Of a stretch of 64,000 nt of DNA, positions 25,701 to 37,500 are shown one piece after another. Each line of letters opens with the position of its first letter. Positions within the stretch are counted from its first letter, which is position 1. The stretch spans positions 186,001 through 250,000 of the forward strand of contig JAQGBZ010000023.1 of the NCBI GenBank assembly GCA_034687125.1. The letters run 5' to 3'. The notes beneath the pieces were generated by a model. The model saw nothing but the letters and a program-made list of their open reading frames with translations. It was not told the DNA's origin and searched no databases. Source of the DNA: Neelides folsomi. Its lineage: Eukaryota; Arthropoda; Collembola; Neelipleona; Neelidae. Both the position numbers and the translations under genes were made by a program.

Positions 25701-26025
25701 AAAAAACAAAACTTTCACAATAAATAGAAATGTTTGGTAAGGCGCAAATAAAAACAAAGGCCAAAAATGATTAACTAAACAAATCACATACAGATTCTGT
25801 TTTATGTATAATGATATTAGTATATTATAACTAAAAATTGTATTTAAGCGTTTGTGATTAAGTGAGAGTTAATAATAATTTTATAATGTACAATAATCTA
25901 GTGTAAAAATAATATAACCCTTTGGATCATATAAAATAGAAAACTGAATATTTATTAAGGGGTATTGAAAGTGATCAATACAATTTATCTTCGTCGAGGA
26001 TATATTCGTCCGTGATGTCCAGCAT
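22731..26025 (-). CDS. PICK1: PICK1 (PDZ and BAR domain protein), 5 exons, 390 aa
   Basis: Peripheral membrane scaffold that binds C-termini of receptors and kinases through its PDZ domain and curves membranes through its BAR (arfaptin-type) domain. Exons (minus): 26025-25982, 24206-23963, 23816-23409, 23301-23108, 23013-22731; 1173 nt, frame kept throughout. The short first exon encodes MLDITDEYILDEDKL, equivalent to the acidic N-terminus of other PICK1 proteins. The PDZ domain (~18-105) has the binding loop IGISIGGG, then CLYIVQIFDNTPAS and GDEITGVN. The linker/BAR region (~110-355) has KKVKHRLVENMSS, ALGLSRAILCND, GVREPQP, FEYLSFCLKVKEMDDEE and KHVQDV. The C-terminus ends in a short acidic tail. 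Length is close to the usual ~415 aa. The exon 1 donor is GTATTG and the exon 2 donor GTATTT, both weak, but they are fixed by phase and similarity. Intron 1 (1775 bp) is long. Confidence 0.96.
24207..25981. other. PICK1 intron 1
   Basis: The 1775-bp intron separates the 15-codon first exon from the PDZ exon. It is mostly very AT-rich, with a less AT-rich patch at about 25080-25320. No coding exon or mobile element recognised. Confidence 0.7.
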
Positions 26026-26899
26026 TGTAAGGGAAGATCTAAGATATTCGAAATCCACTTTTTATCACTTTTACTTGTTTTTTAAATTATATTATTTGTA
26101 GTTAGTCCTATTTAGTACTGCACCTTTATAAATTTTATATATTACAATATGAGTTTTGTAGCTTTGAATAATATTTCTTATTTAGACACTAATCAAATAA
26201 ACTGGAATACTTCTCGAAACAGATGTGAATAATTACACTTTTATTCCAATGCTCCTCTCTGAGATGAAACGAATGATGGAAAACGAATGGGAATATCACG
26301 GATTAGAATCTTATCAAATATTGGTCAATTATGATCCAGATTGGGGAAATTGAAGAACATTGCGCAAAGCAATGGGATGGATCGGGTAATAGACTTTCTC
26401 TACTTTCCCAACTTTCTCTAATTCTACCCAGTTTTATACATTTTCGCATAAATTCACCAGAAATTTTAAATTTGCAAAAGCTATACATGAAATGATATAT
26501 AAAATTAAATTAATTTATGAAATGAAGATCAAAAAAATTAAATGTAATGAGCAATATAAATTTATCAATTGATTAAAGGATGCTCTTTCAGGTGTTGGAG
26601 TATATGAGCACCTCATCGGGGCACACTGCGAATGAAGAAAGCATGAAAGAGGAATGGAGGGAGGTAAATGCATAGGGTCTGGCAAATACAGTTTGGGCAA
26701 AGCAGAGGAAAGACCACACCGCGAAGATAAATTGAGGAAGATTTTTTATGTGAAAAGAGATTTTTCTTTTCGGTCAATCATTATTATCATGATTCGGAAG
26801 TTAATTACAACATTATGTAATATAATTTGATTGTAATTTAATAATCTCTAAATAAATTTTAATCTTTGCTTGAGTTCAATTTAAAAAAAATGCAAAGAA
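26026..26899. other. Shared divergent upstream region, PICK1 / TMEM267
   Basis: 874 bp lie between the PICK1 start codon (minus) and the TMEM267 start codon (plus). Both promoters and 5' UTRs should be here, possibly as one bidirectional promoter. I see no defined core promoter motif. The short ORFs in it have no family features. Confidence 0.5.
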
Positions 26900-27647
26900 A
26901 TGAAAGGAGGAACCATTGGAAAAAGTTTTTGGATTCAGCTGACAGCGACAAGTGCTCTTTATTTCATTGGCGGTTTTGCAGATAAAGTATTTAAGAATTA
27001 TTAACTTTGCTCTAATATTAACAACTTATTAATTAATAAATTCATAATTAATTTAATTTTATTGATAATTTAAATACAAAATTATTGTAAGTTTATTTTA
27101 TTTCTTTTAGATACAAAATCATGAAGAATTACTCAAACGTCCTGTGTTAAGAGCAGTTATTGATAATTTAACCCATGTGGCGATTGGTCTTTTATCTTGG
27201 GCAATTGTGGCTCCGTTTTATTCAAAATCATTCGTCATCGTTGCCCTCAGCTGTTCTTTTATCGATCTTGACCATTTTCTTGCAGCTAGTTCTTGGAGAA
27301 TTGATTCAGCGTTGCACGCTCCACGACGAGGGATATTCCACTGTAGCGGTTATGCTCTTGCCACGACGCTCGTATTAATTCTATGGAACTCTGAATTCGC
27401 ACTTTTATTTTTTGTCTCTTTCGTTTCCCATCATTTGAGAGATGGAGAACGAAGAGGGATTTACCTCTTACCTGGACTTCATACCAAACCGTTAAACAAA
27501 AATGTTGTTACAATTATTATTATGACTATTCCTTGGATAATATATATATGTAATTCACAACTTCTGCTCAATGTAAAGAGAGGAAGTTCGTTTTTAATGT
27601 CCAAAAATGACTGTGATGAAAAAGAAACCGAAAGCTTTATTGTTTAA
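26900..27647 (+). CDS. TMEM267: TMEM267-like membrane protein, 2 exons, 207 aa
   Basis: Multi-pass membrane protein of unknown biochemical role. Exon 1 (26900-26986) encodes MKGGTIGKSFWIQLTATSAL; exon 2 is 27111-27647; phase 0 junction with a GTATTT donor. Hydrophobic segments are seen around IGLLSWAIVAPF, FVIVALSCSFIDLDHFL, TTLVLILW/FALLFFVSFVSHHLRD and VTIIIMTIPWIIYI. The conserved polar residues DLDHF, HAPRRGIFHC and HHLRDGERRG sit between them, as in metal-dependent membrane hydrolase-like families, and match TMEM267 (human ~215 aa). The start was chosen because an earlier ATG at 26890 runs into a stop and the later in-frame ATG would drop the first helix. A polar tail follows the last membrane segment. 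The family name is recognised by pattern, not by alignment. Confidence 0.85.
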
Positions 27648-28941
27648 TTTATTCAGTAAATTATTTTCTTTTATACTTTTAAATGAAATTTTAGCTTTAA
27701 CTCAAACATTGTTATTTTAATTTTTAATTAATTTATACAAGTGCAAATGCACTAAAGAAAGTTTATTTTATTTTATTCTTGCGTGTAAATGACAAAGACC
27801 TTGACATATATTAATATACAAATATATTGTTATTTATTAACGATAAGTACAACATGCACTCGATCATACATAAATACTTATTCGATCGGTAAATAGCAAT
27901 ATTATAAATTAAAATGTTATTGTTTATTTATTATTGTTGATCAATTGGAATGTAAATGTATTCTAATGTAATCCATAAAATATTATTAATCAAAATCAAT
28001 AATTATATTTCTATTTTAATACAACTTTATATTAAGAACAAACTACTAATAAAGTATTTTATAACCCGGTTGTAAATTAAAAAAAATTTGCGAGCAATAT
28101 CAAATGATGTTTTTATTATTGTCTTAAGATTATGATATATAAAATACAAAAGTAATTGTAGTATGTCGCTTGTATAATATTATATATGATATATCAATAA
28201 AAGGCCGAATATGGGTTTAATAGTGAAGCGTCTTTATATGATCGCGTGACTCAATCCAATTGTCTGAATTTATAAATTCGGATATTTGTGTCTTTTGTGA
28301 AGGAGTAAGTTGAATAATAAATGATGGAGCCTCAAAGTGGAAACTCCTTTTCTCTGTCTTTTATATTAAACTGGAGGGAAAACACATAATTGTCATTTAA
28401 TTACTAATGTCAACTAAATTCGTCGAGGTTCCTCAATTCCTTTCCAAGGGCGATTCAATTGGTTTCATAAAATCCATTTCATTCGTTCATTAAGCATTAT
28501 CTCCCATTTGTCTTTTAAGTATTTCTTATACAAAATAAATTTTAATAATTTTAAAATCATTTAACTTGTGACAAACCATTTCATATTTTATCTAATGTTT
28601 TAATATTATATTTTTCCATTCAAGACTGCCAAAATAATTTTGATTACAGAATACAAAGATTATTTACTCCATAAGGCCAAAAATTGTCAAAATCAATTAT
28701 TTAAACAAAGACAAGGTTCAAATTAAAAATAATGATTATTTAAACAACCTTAACCTTCATTATCTCAGCGAGTCGGTAATTAACCATAAAAGAATCAATA
28801 AGTTAAAGGAGTTGATTGATGTTTTAATTGAATTTTATACATTTCCCAATTCAACCTTCAAACGGAAACGCTTGGAAGTGAAGATTTTACATTGAAATTG
28901 AACAAAGGTTTTGAAGTTTCCTTTTAAAAGACAAAGAGAAA
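27648..28941. other. Intergenic region, TMEM267 to Rh
   Basis: About 1.3 kb, AT-rich, with no coding exon recognised. It contains the TMEM267 3' end and the presumed promoter for the long Rh isoform (start 28942). Confidence 0.6.
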
Positions 28942-31900
28942 ATGGGGGATAAAAAGATCAGAATTCGACAGGAGCGGAATCTAGAATCAAATACGAACAG
29001 TAATATAAAACTATTTATAAATACAATATTTAAATGGTTATTAAAGATCTATATAGTACTATTATATGTAAATATATTTAATTTAAGTTATTATTTTTAG
29101 TTAATTTTCGAAACGATCGTGTGGGTCCAGTAAGCAACGGCAGAGACATGGCTTATAATCAATCATTTGGAGGGGGTCATGGGCATGGGACAATGTTGGA
29201 TTATTCCGTTCCTGCTGCTTTAATTACAATCCCAGGGCTCCCTCCGCCTCAACTTCGAAATCAACAGCAACAATTAAAGCCATCCACAATGAAGAATGAA
29301 ATTGTTAAAAAGAAGGAGTCTGCCACCATTCTGATTGTTATACAAATTCTCCTTATTGTTGGTTTCTGTCTCTTCACTCGCTACGACGAAGATGCGAATC
29401 CCAACGTGAAGAAATCTGAAGTTGATCAAAACGGAGCTCCTGCCCTTGAAGATCGACTCAAACCTCTCTATCCCAGTAAGAGAGGCGTAGTAGCATTTTT
29501 TGATTATTTAGTTAAAATAGAAATTTAAATAACTGCCTTAATATTAGGAACAAAATATTCTTTTTTTAACACTCGACACTTTACACACAAAAGCCTCATT
29601 TTCTAACCGCATAAATTATCCCTAATTGAAAGGCTGGTTTGTGAGTATTTAATAGAATACATATATTTAAAGAGGGAGTTATTTCAAGAAACGTTTATTC
29701 AATTCTTGTAGTGATTTTCCTATGTTATGAAGTGTAAATCGTAAATTTTAAATGCGCGATAAACAAAGTAATTATCGTTGTATGCGCCAATTAGCTAATT
29801 CGTGTTATAGGCAATTCGGTTTTAAACAATAATAAAACTTAGGCATTTTGCACATTTGAATAGAGAGACAGATCTTTATTGACTCAATAGTTCAGAGGTC
29901 TACTGGATAAGACATATTGGCAAATGGGGAATTTTTGGCATTAACATGTCTCACTGAAGGAGTTGCAAATAATGAAAATAAAAAATACCTACTTAAATAA
30001 TATTACTTTTAAACTGTTGAAAGAAAGAATTAGCATTTGTATAGAGCGGGATATTATCGTTTCCTCATCATTTATCCGAATCCTTTTCTTCTCTCTCGTG
30101 TCTGTAACTAAATGTATTTATAATCAAATTGCTCAAAGCTTTTTGAATCATTTAAATGTTTAAATGCTCACCCAATAGATCTCAGAATCTTCTTAACCTT
30201 CACAAATGAACCTTTTATAAAGTCCCCTGTTTATCCTTCCTCCACTTTCGTTATCGTTATTTCTCTTTCAAGCTTCTTTGAACTAACAATAAATAATCCT
30301 TACAAATGCAAGTTGGATTTATAAGCTGATCAACAATTATTACTTTTAATTTCCAAATGTCTCTATAATCTTTGTTTCGTTAATTCATTTTGAGATTTTT
30401 TTTATCAAAATTTATTTAATTAAATTTTAAAATTGAACCATAAAATTTAAAGTGGAAAGTGAAAAAAATGAATTTAGAAGCAGGGAAATTCGTTTTGCTA
30501 GTGGTGTGCATAGAATGTGTTATTTTGGTTTTATTCTCCCTATTTGTGGTTTATGATAAAGAAGCGGATGCAAGTTATCCAAGAAATTCCATTGATCCTT
30601 CTCATGGAGGTTTTGATCCGCATAAGAATGAAATCAACCATCTTGCACCATGTATTCTTAAATCCCACAATTAAACATATTGATCTATATTTTGTATACC
30701 ATATATCCACTTAATTTAAAAGCATAATATAAATAGTAGTATGAAAAGTAAATGGTGTCTTATTGTCAGTTAAATATTATAATAAGATTTCTACTCAAAT
30801 AATTTTTCATTTGTTTCAGTGTTCCAAGATGTCCACGTCATGATCTTTATTGGTTTCGGATTTCTCATGACATTTTTACGAAAATATGGCTATAGCGCTG
30901 TTGGGTACAATCTTCTCATTGCCGCAATTGCTATTCAATGGTCAGTTCTTTGTCGCGGATTATTCCATCATGGGACCGGTGGAATTCCTATTAGCATTGA
31001 AACGTATGACAAATTAAACTACTAAAATCAAATTGTTTTATACAAATTCACAAAAAGTTAAGAGTTTGGAAAGAATTAACATGACTGAATTGAAAATATA
31101 ATTTAAAGATTGATAAACGGGGATTTTGCGGCTGCTGCTGTTTTGATCACATTTGGTGCCGTGCTTGGAGTAACGAGTCCAGTTCAATTGGTCACTTTAA
31201 CTCTAATTGAAGTTTTCTTGTATGCGCTCAACGAGTATATTGGAGCAGAACTATTCAAGGTCTATTGCTACTATTCATTTACAATATTCATTCACATTCA
31301 AAATCAATTTAAATATTCCATTTCATTTCTAATATTTTTACAAAATTGATAGGCAATTGATGTGGGAGGTTCAATGTACATTCATACTTTCGGTGCATAT
31401 TTTGGACTCGCTCTCAGTTTGTCCCTGCGAAGAGCAAATGATCTTAATACGGAAAAAGAAGAAGCTTCATCAACTTCAGATCTTTTTGCTATGATTGGTA
31501 CAAAAATAAATATCCGCCAATTTATTATTTTATGAAAGCCTGGTGAAATGAATACACAATAGCAATTGACAATAAAGGGTAGAATGAATAGTTGAATAGT
31601 AATGAGTAATGATGATGGTTTTAAAGGTACTGTTTTCCTTTGGATGTTTTGGCCAAGTTTCAACGGAGCATTGGCAGTTGGCGACGATCAACACCGGGCC
31701 GTCCTTAACACCGTATTATCATTAACAGCTTCATGCGTATTCTCATTTGGACTTTCGGGTCTTTTGAATCATGAAAATAAGTTCAATATGGTTCACATAC
31801 AAAATGCGAGTCTTGCTGGAGGCGTCGCCGTTGGAGCGACGGCTGATTTGATGCTGAGACCTTTTGGAGCTCTCCTTGTTGGATCTACAGCTGGAATTAT

Positions 31901-32616
31901 TTCAGTTCTTGGATATGTTTATCTCACTGTAAGTTCCTAACATGAACTAAAAACATTAAATTAGGACTTTATATATCAATTTCATAAATATCGGATTATG
32001 AATTTCAGCCTTTGCTTCAAAGAACAATTGGACTTCATGATACGTGCGGAGTTCACAACTTACACGGAATGCCGGGAGTTTTGGCGGGGCTAATTGGAGT
32101 TTTAATGGCAGCATTAGCCAGTGAGGGGGATTATGGAAAAAGCCTTTATTTAACGTACAAAGCGAGGGCTCCGATGGAAAACTCTTCTGAACTTAGCGAA
32201 TTGCGGAATAATGATCTTGTGGGAATCGAACCTGGAATGAATCGAACAGCGGGAGAACAAGCGGTTTATCAACTTGGAGCTCTTGGCCTCACTTTAGCAA
32301 TTGCCATCATTGGTGGTGCAATTACTGGTAATCAAACGTTACAATTTTGCTCTAGATAAAATCCTATCTTAAATATGTATTTGTACTATCGATGAAGCTA
32401 TTGACTGATTATTGATAACATATTGGAATTGGAATTTTAGGTTTAATCCTCCGCATTCCCGTGTTTGTGAAAGTTCCAAAGGATGACTTATTTGACGACA
32501 GTCGCCATTGGGAAGTTCCGGGAGAAATCGCCATCGAAGTTCAAGGAGGAGACAAAGGAATTGCCAATCAAACCTTTGAGCCAAACATGGGCAACACAAA
32601 AGAATCCGAGTTTTAA
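28942..32616 (+). CDS. Rh50: Rh-type ammonium transporter, long isoform (569 aa)
   Basis: Multi-pass ammonia/ammonium channel of the Amt/Rh family, plasma membrane. Long-isoform exons: 28942-28999, 29101-29475, 30820-31003, 31109-31259, 31353-31497, 31627-31928, 32009-32327, 32441-32616 (1710 nt, frame kept). The first two exons give a ~93-residue polar N-terminus (Gly/His and Gln-rich) and TM1 (~94-111, [17 protein letters not shown]). The common part starts with [20 protein letters not shown] and includes [35 protein letters not shown] (first pore His), [27 protein letters not shown] and the Rh signature [14 protein letters not shown] (second pore His). The cytoplasmic tail ends GNTKESEF. 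A second 5' exon at 30468 offers a short isoform. AATAAA signals at 32642 and 32649 follow the stop by about 26-33 bp. Confidence 0.95.
30468..30651 (+). CDS. Rh50: Alternative first exon of the Rh transporter (short isoform, 486 aa)
   Basis: ATG at 30468 opens a frame with a short N-terminus and a clear TM1 ([23 protein letters not shown]), then a polar extracellular loop ending HLAP. It ends in phase 1 with a GTATTC donor at 30652. The long form's exon 29101-29475 also ends in phase 1, so either can splice to 30820; the junction residue becomes Leu here and Met in the long form. The result is a 486-aa protein, close to the usual Rh length (~400-500). Both exons encode TM1 plus loop 1, so they are likely used as alternatives with separate promoters. 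Use in transcripts is inferred. Confidence 0.8.
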
Positions 32617-32641
32617 AAGGAATGAATGAGTTGAACATACA

Positions 32642-32654
32642 AATAAATAATAAA
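32642..32654 (+). terminator. Rh polyadenylation signals
   Basis: Two overlapping AATAAA hexamers (32642-32647 and 32649-32654) just past the Rh stop codon at 32616. A third occurs near 32680. With perilipin ending at 32815 on the other strand, the two 3' UTRs are close or overlapping. Confidence 0.55.
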
Positions 32655-32814
32655 ATCTGCGAGTGAGATAAGGAGGGAAAATAAATCATACGACGTAAAT
32701 TTAATTTTTCTTAATTCTCAATTAGGTAAATAGTAATATAATGTATCCAAATTAAATAAGCAGATCAGAAAAATGATTTGAGCAGCGTGGTGAATGATCG
32801 GTTTGGCATTTTCC

Positions 32815-34526
32815 TCAGTTTTCTTTCTTCGCATCTCCATTGACTGCTTCGTTCTCGACGGGATGTCTGTCCTTCATCTTCTTCTATTGAAATAGGAATT
32901 GAAAAGACGTCATTAGAACTTTATTCAATTGATGATTTTATTCATATCAATTAGTTAATTTAACAATGATAAAAATTGATTGTTTCACTTACGACAGCCC
33001 TTTTTGCCGATTTAACAACATTTGCAACTTTTTCTTGTGGATTGGAGAGGAAGGATTTCTCTTCAGCGTGAGGAGCTCCATTGGCCACTTTTCCCTCAAC
33101 ACTCTTCTGCGGGAAGAAGAAGTCGAGAAAAACTTCGGCCGTTTGAGCAAAGAGGCCAATAATCATATCTCTTGCTTTGTTAAACTTCCCCACCAAATAC
33201 CCTGAAACTCCTTGGATTTTCTCAACTGCTGGATGAGTCACTCCGTTGATCAACCCCTTCGTGTCATCGAGCATCTACCATAAGGAAATAATACAAATCA
33301 TAAGGAAATCACTCAATAACATATAAAACATCATTCATAGCATTTTTTTCACCAATACAATGTCATTTTTTCTCTGGTGGAATTTATCAGAAATTAATAT
33401 TTGAATAATTATTAGTGTTATGAGAAAATTTATATAAGTGTAAATAATGTAGAAACGGATAAGTTTTTGGATCGTCCGATCAAAAATACCAAATGGTATT
33501 AAATGAAAAATTTTAAAAAATGTCTGGGATTGAAATTAAGTAAAGAATGAGAATTTTAAGATAAGAAGTCTAAAGAAGTTGAAGGCCAGGAACCGAGTTA
33601 ATTTGTAATGATATGGGTCAAACATTGTGGAGAAGAATGAATGTAATGTGGAGACAGGAAAGAGGAGGGGAGTCCATACGACGGCATGAGATAAGGACTG
33701 ATGACTTGAGGAGTTTTGGTTGAAGGCTACGCCGACGTGTCTCACCACAATACTGCGAAGTTATGAAAACAATTTCTACCTGCTTGGGCTCTTTGTTGAT
33801 CGCAGGAACTTTTTGTTCCAATTTGGCAAGACCCAAGGTCGCGTACTCGTCCACTTTGGAGAGAGGTTGGGCAAGGGGCGAGAAGAGCGGGATGGCCCGC
33901 TCGGCCGCTGCCGTTGTCATTGACTCCGCCATCGTGATCGTCTTCCCAACGAGGCCCCCATAGTTCTACACGCACACAAAGAGAAGTTCAAGGTTTAATT
34001 AATGAGTTGAATGGTCGGAGCAGGTCACCCTTGTCTTATCTACGCAAAGCACTCTTAACATAATCTCTCCGCTCTGTCACCGCCAAGTACAACTCATCAC
34101 CGTCCTCAACATCTCGATGGGAAACTCCACTCGACATTATACAATACTAATAATACTCCAATTGATTAAAAAAATCTCTTTAACTTTTAACCTAAAGATT
34201 AAATTTAAAAATGAAAATCTTCTTATCTCCCTCTCATATCCTCAACATAATATCCCTACCTATATTACTTCTCTGGGCCTCACGCAAAAGATGAGCCAAA
34301 TGTGGGCAGGGACGAATCTCTGAATCTTAAATTAATGTATTCTGGTCAGTAGTGAGATCATGTGCTACTACATGATGGTTATTCAACACTCACGTCGAGG
34401 GGATGGAGGGTGGGAAATGCTCACCTTTGCTTTTCCATACAATCCTGTGGCGTAGTTGATGCCGGAGGACACAATCGGGATGGCGGAGAGGCGGGTGAAG
34501 AAATTGGAGTGGAAGTCTTGAGCCAT
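32815..34526 (-). CDS. Plin: Perilipin / lipid storage droplet protein, compact, 4 exons, 212 aa
   Basis: Lipid droplet surface protein that controls lipase access. Exons (minus): 34526-34425, 33965-33780, 33274-32993, 32883-32815; 639 nt, frame kept. The N-terminal PAT region is clear: FFTRLSAIPIVSSGINYATG, then YGGLVGKTITMAES, an Ala-rich helix, PLSKVDEYATLGLAKLEQ and KVPAINKEP. The next exon (DDTKGLINGVTHPAVEKIQG) resembles the amphipathic 11-mer/helical region. The C-terminal exon is short and charged (KKMKDRHPVENEAVNG). At 212 aa it is shorter than typical arthropod LSD proteins (~350-400 aa); either the family is compact here or an exon in intron 2 (33275-33779) was missed, though I see none. 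It is convergent with Rh. Confidence 0.88.
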
Positions 34527-37500
34527 GGCTTCTTTCCGTCGGAGCATTCAGCCGTTGTTGGAGGTTCGGGAGGCGGAGGGCGACTGGAGGAGTTGAGACG
34601 AGGGCTCACGGGGACAAGCCATCTCCGACCTTTGCACTCCCCTCCTCATTTCCATATCTCTCTTCCTCTCTCAATTCCAAAATCCAAAAGTGCATCCCTC
34701 AATTAAACACAAATGAATTATTTGTCTTATCTCTAGTCCCTCCATGCAGCCCTATACATCACCCAGGTCCGTGAATTCCATAAGTACATTTACCATACCA
34801 TATTATGTATACCATACCATACATAAGAATAAGACCAAGTTACATATTATAAAAATATGACTATTATCCTTCCAATTACACGTGCGTTCAAGTTTGCATA
34901 ATGGAGTTCTTTTGCTCCTTGACATATTATTGAAGTAATGGGTCTGAATTTTTCTCATGTTCCCAATATCGATAGGAAGTCTATTTAGAAGTGGAATAGG
35001 TACTTTGAGTGTATTAAATATGTTTCAATATGAGATATATCCAAAGTTCGTAGAAGCCGTGTGAACTTTGGGATTCGGGTTGGGTTGGCCAGAGGGTGGC
35101 TGACTGATGGATCCCACATGCATGTGAAACAACACTACAATGGTTAGTCCGAAGACCGATCCAGGCCCTACGCACGTGAACAGACAGTCACCCCATGAGT
35201 GACAAACGCGATACGCACATCGGCCTGAATTTACAATTCCCCTTCATCTTCCCTAAATTTCTTAGAATTCTCCGTTCAACCTTTTTATAGAGTAGCTCTC
35301 TCTTTTTCAGACTTATTGGGAAGAAATAGAAAACATACCTACACTGGAGGTTTTCAATTTTAACAAATTTGTCAGCTTAAATGGAACCATTGTTGGGTTC
35401 ATCGATACGATCTCAAATGGGTTAAGAGGAGAAATACGAGTATACCTAGGTATCATATACTTATGTACAAAATGTTAGTACAAATATGTATGAACGTATG
35501 CATGGGAATATTTTGTATAAGGATGTGAGAGAAGCGATGCATTGGGGACCTTTAAAGGTATAGGAACTCTCAAGGCCTGGCTTAATACCCTACTCTACAC
35601 AAGGACACCCTTGACCTTCTTCATCCCTTAAAAACATTCCAGAAGAGTTGAGTTTTCTCCCCCTTCTTCCTTTACTTTATTCCTCATGTGGAGTATGGAG
35701 AGGATTTAAAGAAAGTTTTTTTTCAAATTTTTATGGATCTTTATTTGGTACATATTTAGATAGTTAATTACATCATCATATGTTTCATAGAGAAATAATA
35801 TATTTAGACACCTTAAGTATTATTTTAAGCTTATTAAGTATTTTAGATATATTTATGTACGTGTGTAACATGTTACTTTTACTGTCCTTAAATGTCATCT
35901 TTGAAGATACATTATTAACACAACGACTCGACTCCACGTTAAGTCTAATAATCTACTTTATAGAATTCAGTTTACATAAAATGGACATTGAGTAAGTTGT
36001 AAGATGACGATTTATTATGATTTTATAAAAGGAATATTCCTTTTCAACTTTTTTTTACTTTATCATTCAAATGGTAGTTTACATGATAATTCTTCTATTT
36101 TCGGTAATGTCTTTCAGACAACTTCACTGAACATTTTAAAAATTTCAGATCAATTTCTCACGTTCACAAATGGCACACTCGATGAAGATTTAATCCTTGA
36201 TATCATCCCTTAAAATTACAATTAACATTTGAATCTTTTCAATTATTTGCTTAATGTACTTTTATGTTTTATAAATTATTCTAAAGAACAATTTAGACAC
36301 GGACACATACATATTTTATGAACATGTAAATTTGTATAATTTTTATCTTAAGATTAAATTTTTATTTAGTTAGTAGCCCCGTTATCTTTGTAGTTATAAT
36401 CTGTGTAGTCTGTACCGTAGAATATACATTCATCGCCTAAAAAGTTATTTTAAAGAATTACATTACATTCATAGTAGTATGAATTATTTAAATCGTTCAT
36501 TGAAAATAGGATTCATAGACACCTACGAAGATATTTACTCACATAAAAGAAATTTATGTGATAAATATTTAACATTATTGAGAAGTGATTTAAACTATGG
36601 TTAATGGATTTTAGGTAGAAGTTTATTTAAAAATGCTCTTTGTAATTGAATCAAATTAAATCAAATTATGTTGATAGTTTTTTTGGATTTCAATGACTTG
36701 TGTCATAATTATTCCTTGGGAAATCTTAATCTCTTATTTGTATCAAGTCCGTTTTCCATTAATAAAATAATTAAATACGAAAAAAGAAATGAAGATAAAG
36801 TATTTATAAAATAACGAGCTATTTTTTACAAAAAAATGCTACACCTTAAAAGTGTAATATTGTAAAATTCAATGTGTTATTAAATTTTGGTCCTTATATT
36901 CATTTCATAATTATTCATACTTTTCAATATAATATTTATATTTATTTATATGAAAAATAAAACTGTGAGTTTGAAAAATATGTCAGTTTAACTTATAAAA
37001 ATTAATAAGTACATGCAAATAGCCCTATGTAATAGTATAATTTGAATTTTCCTTCGTAATATTAAAACTGTTTACATTTGAAGAAAATAATGCAAAAGAT
37101 AGAAAAGTAAATTAATTATATGAAGTTATTTAGCTAAAGGTTCAATTGTAAAATAAGTACACACTAAACTAAATTCAACATTATCAAAAGAAGTTTCTCC
37201 ATAAATTAGCTTATTTTAAGCATTCATTTTCTCAAAGGTTGACTTTTATCATTTTCTCAAAGGTTGAATACTCGATGTTGAATAGCCCATTATTGTTTAG
37301 CATAATAAATATGCTTTAACAAACAATTTTGGTTCTCCGTAGAGTTCTTACAAATACGAGGAATTATGAATATTTAATAAATGCTTTGTGGTACGCATCT
37401 TGGATCCCGAAACATACAGGTCCATGACTATCCCTACAAGTACGTAGTATATTTACAATACCGTATATTGATAATAAATATTCTATGTCATATAATATAA

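Noticed and set aside
37225-37267. 18-bp direct repeat CATTTTCTCAAAGGTTGA, two copies
   Set aside because: Only two copies with a 7-bp gap; probably a simple local duplication and not worth a finding.
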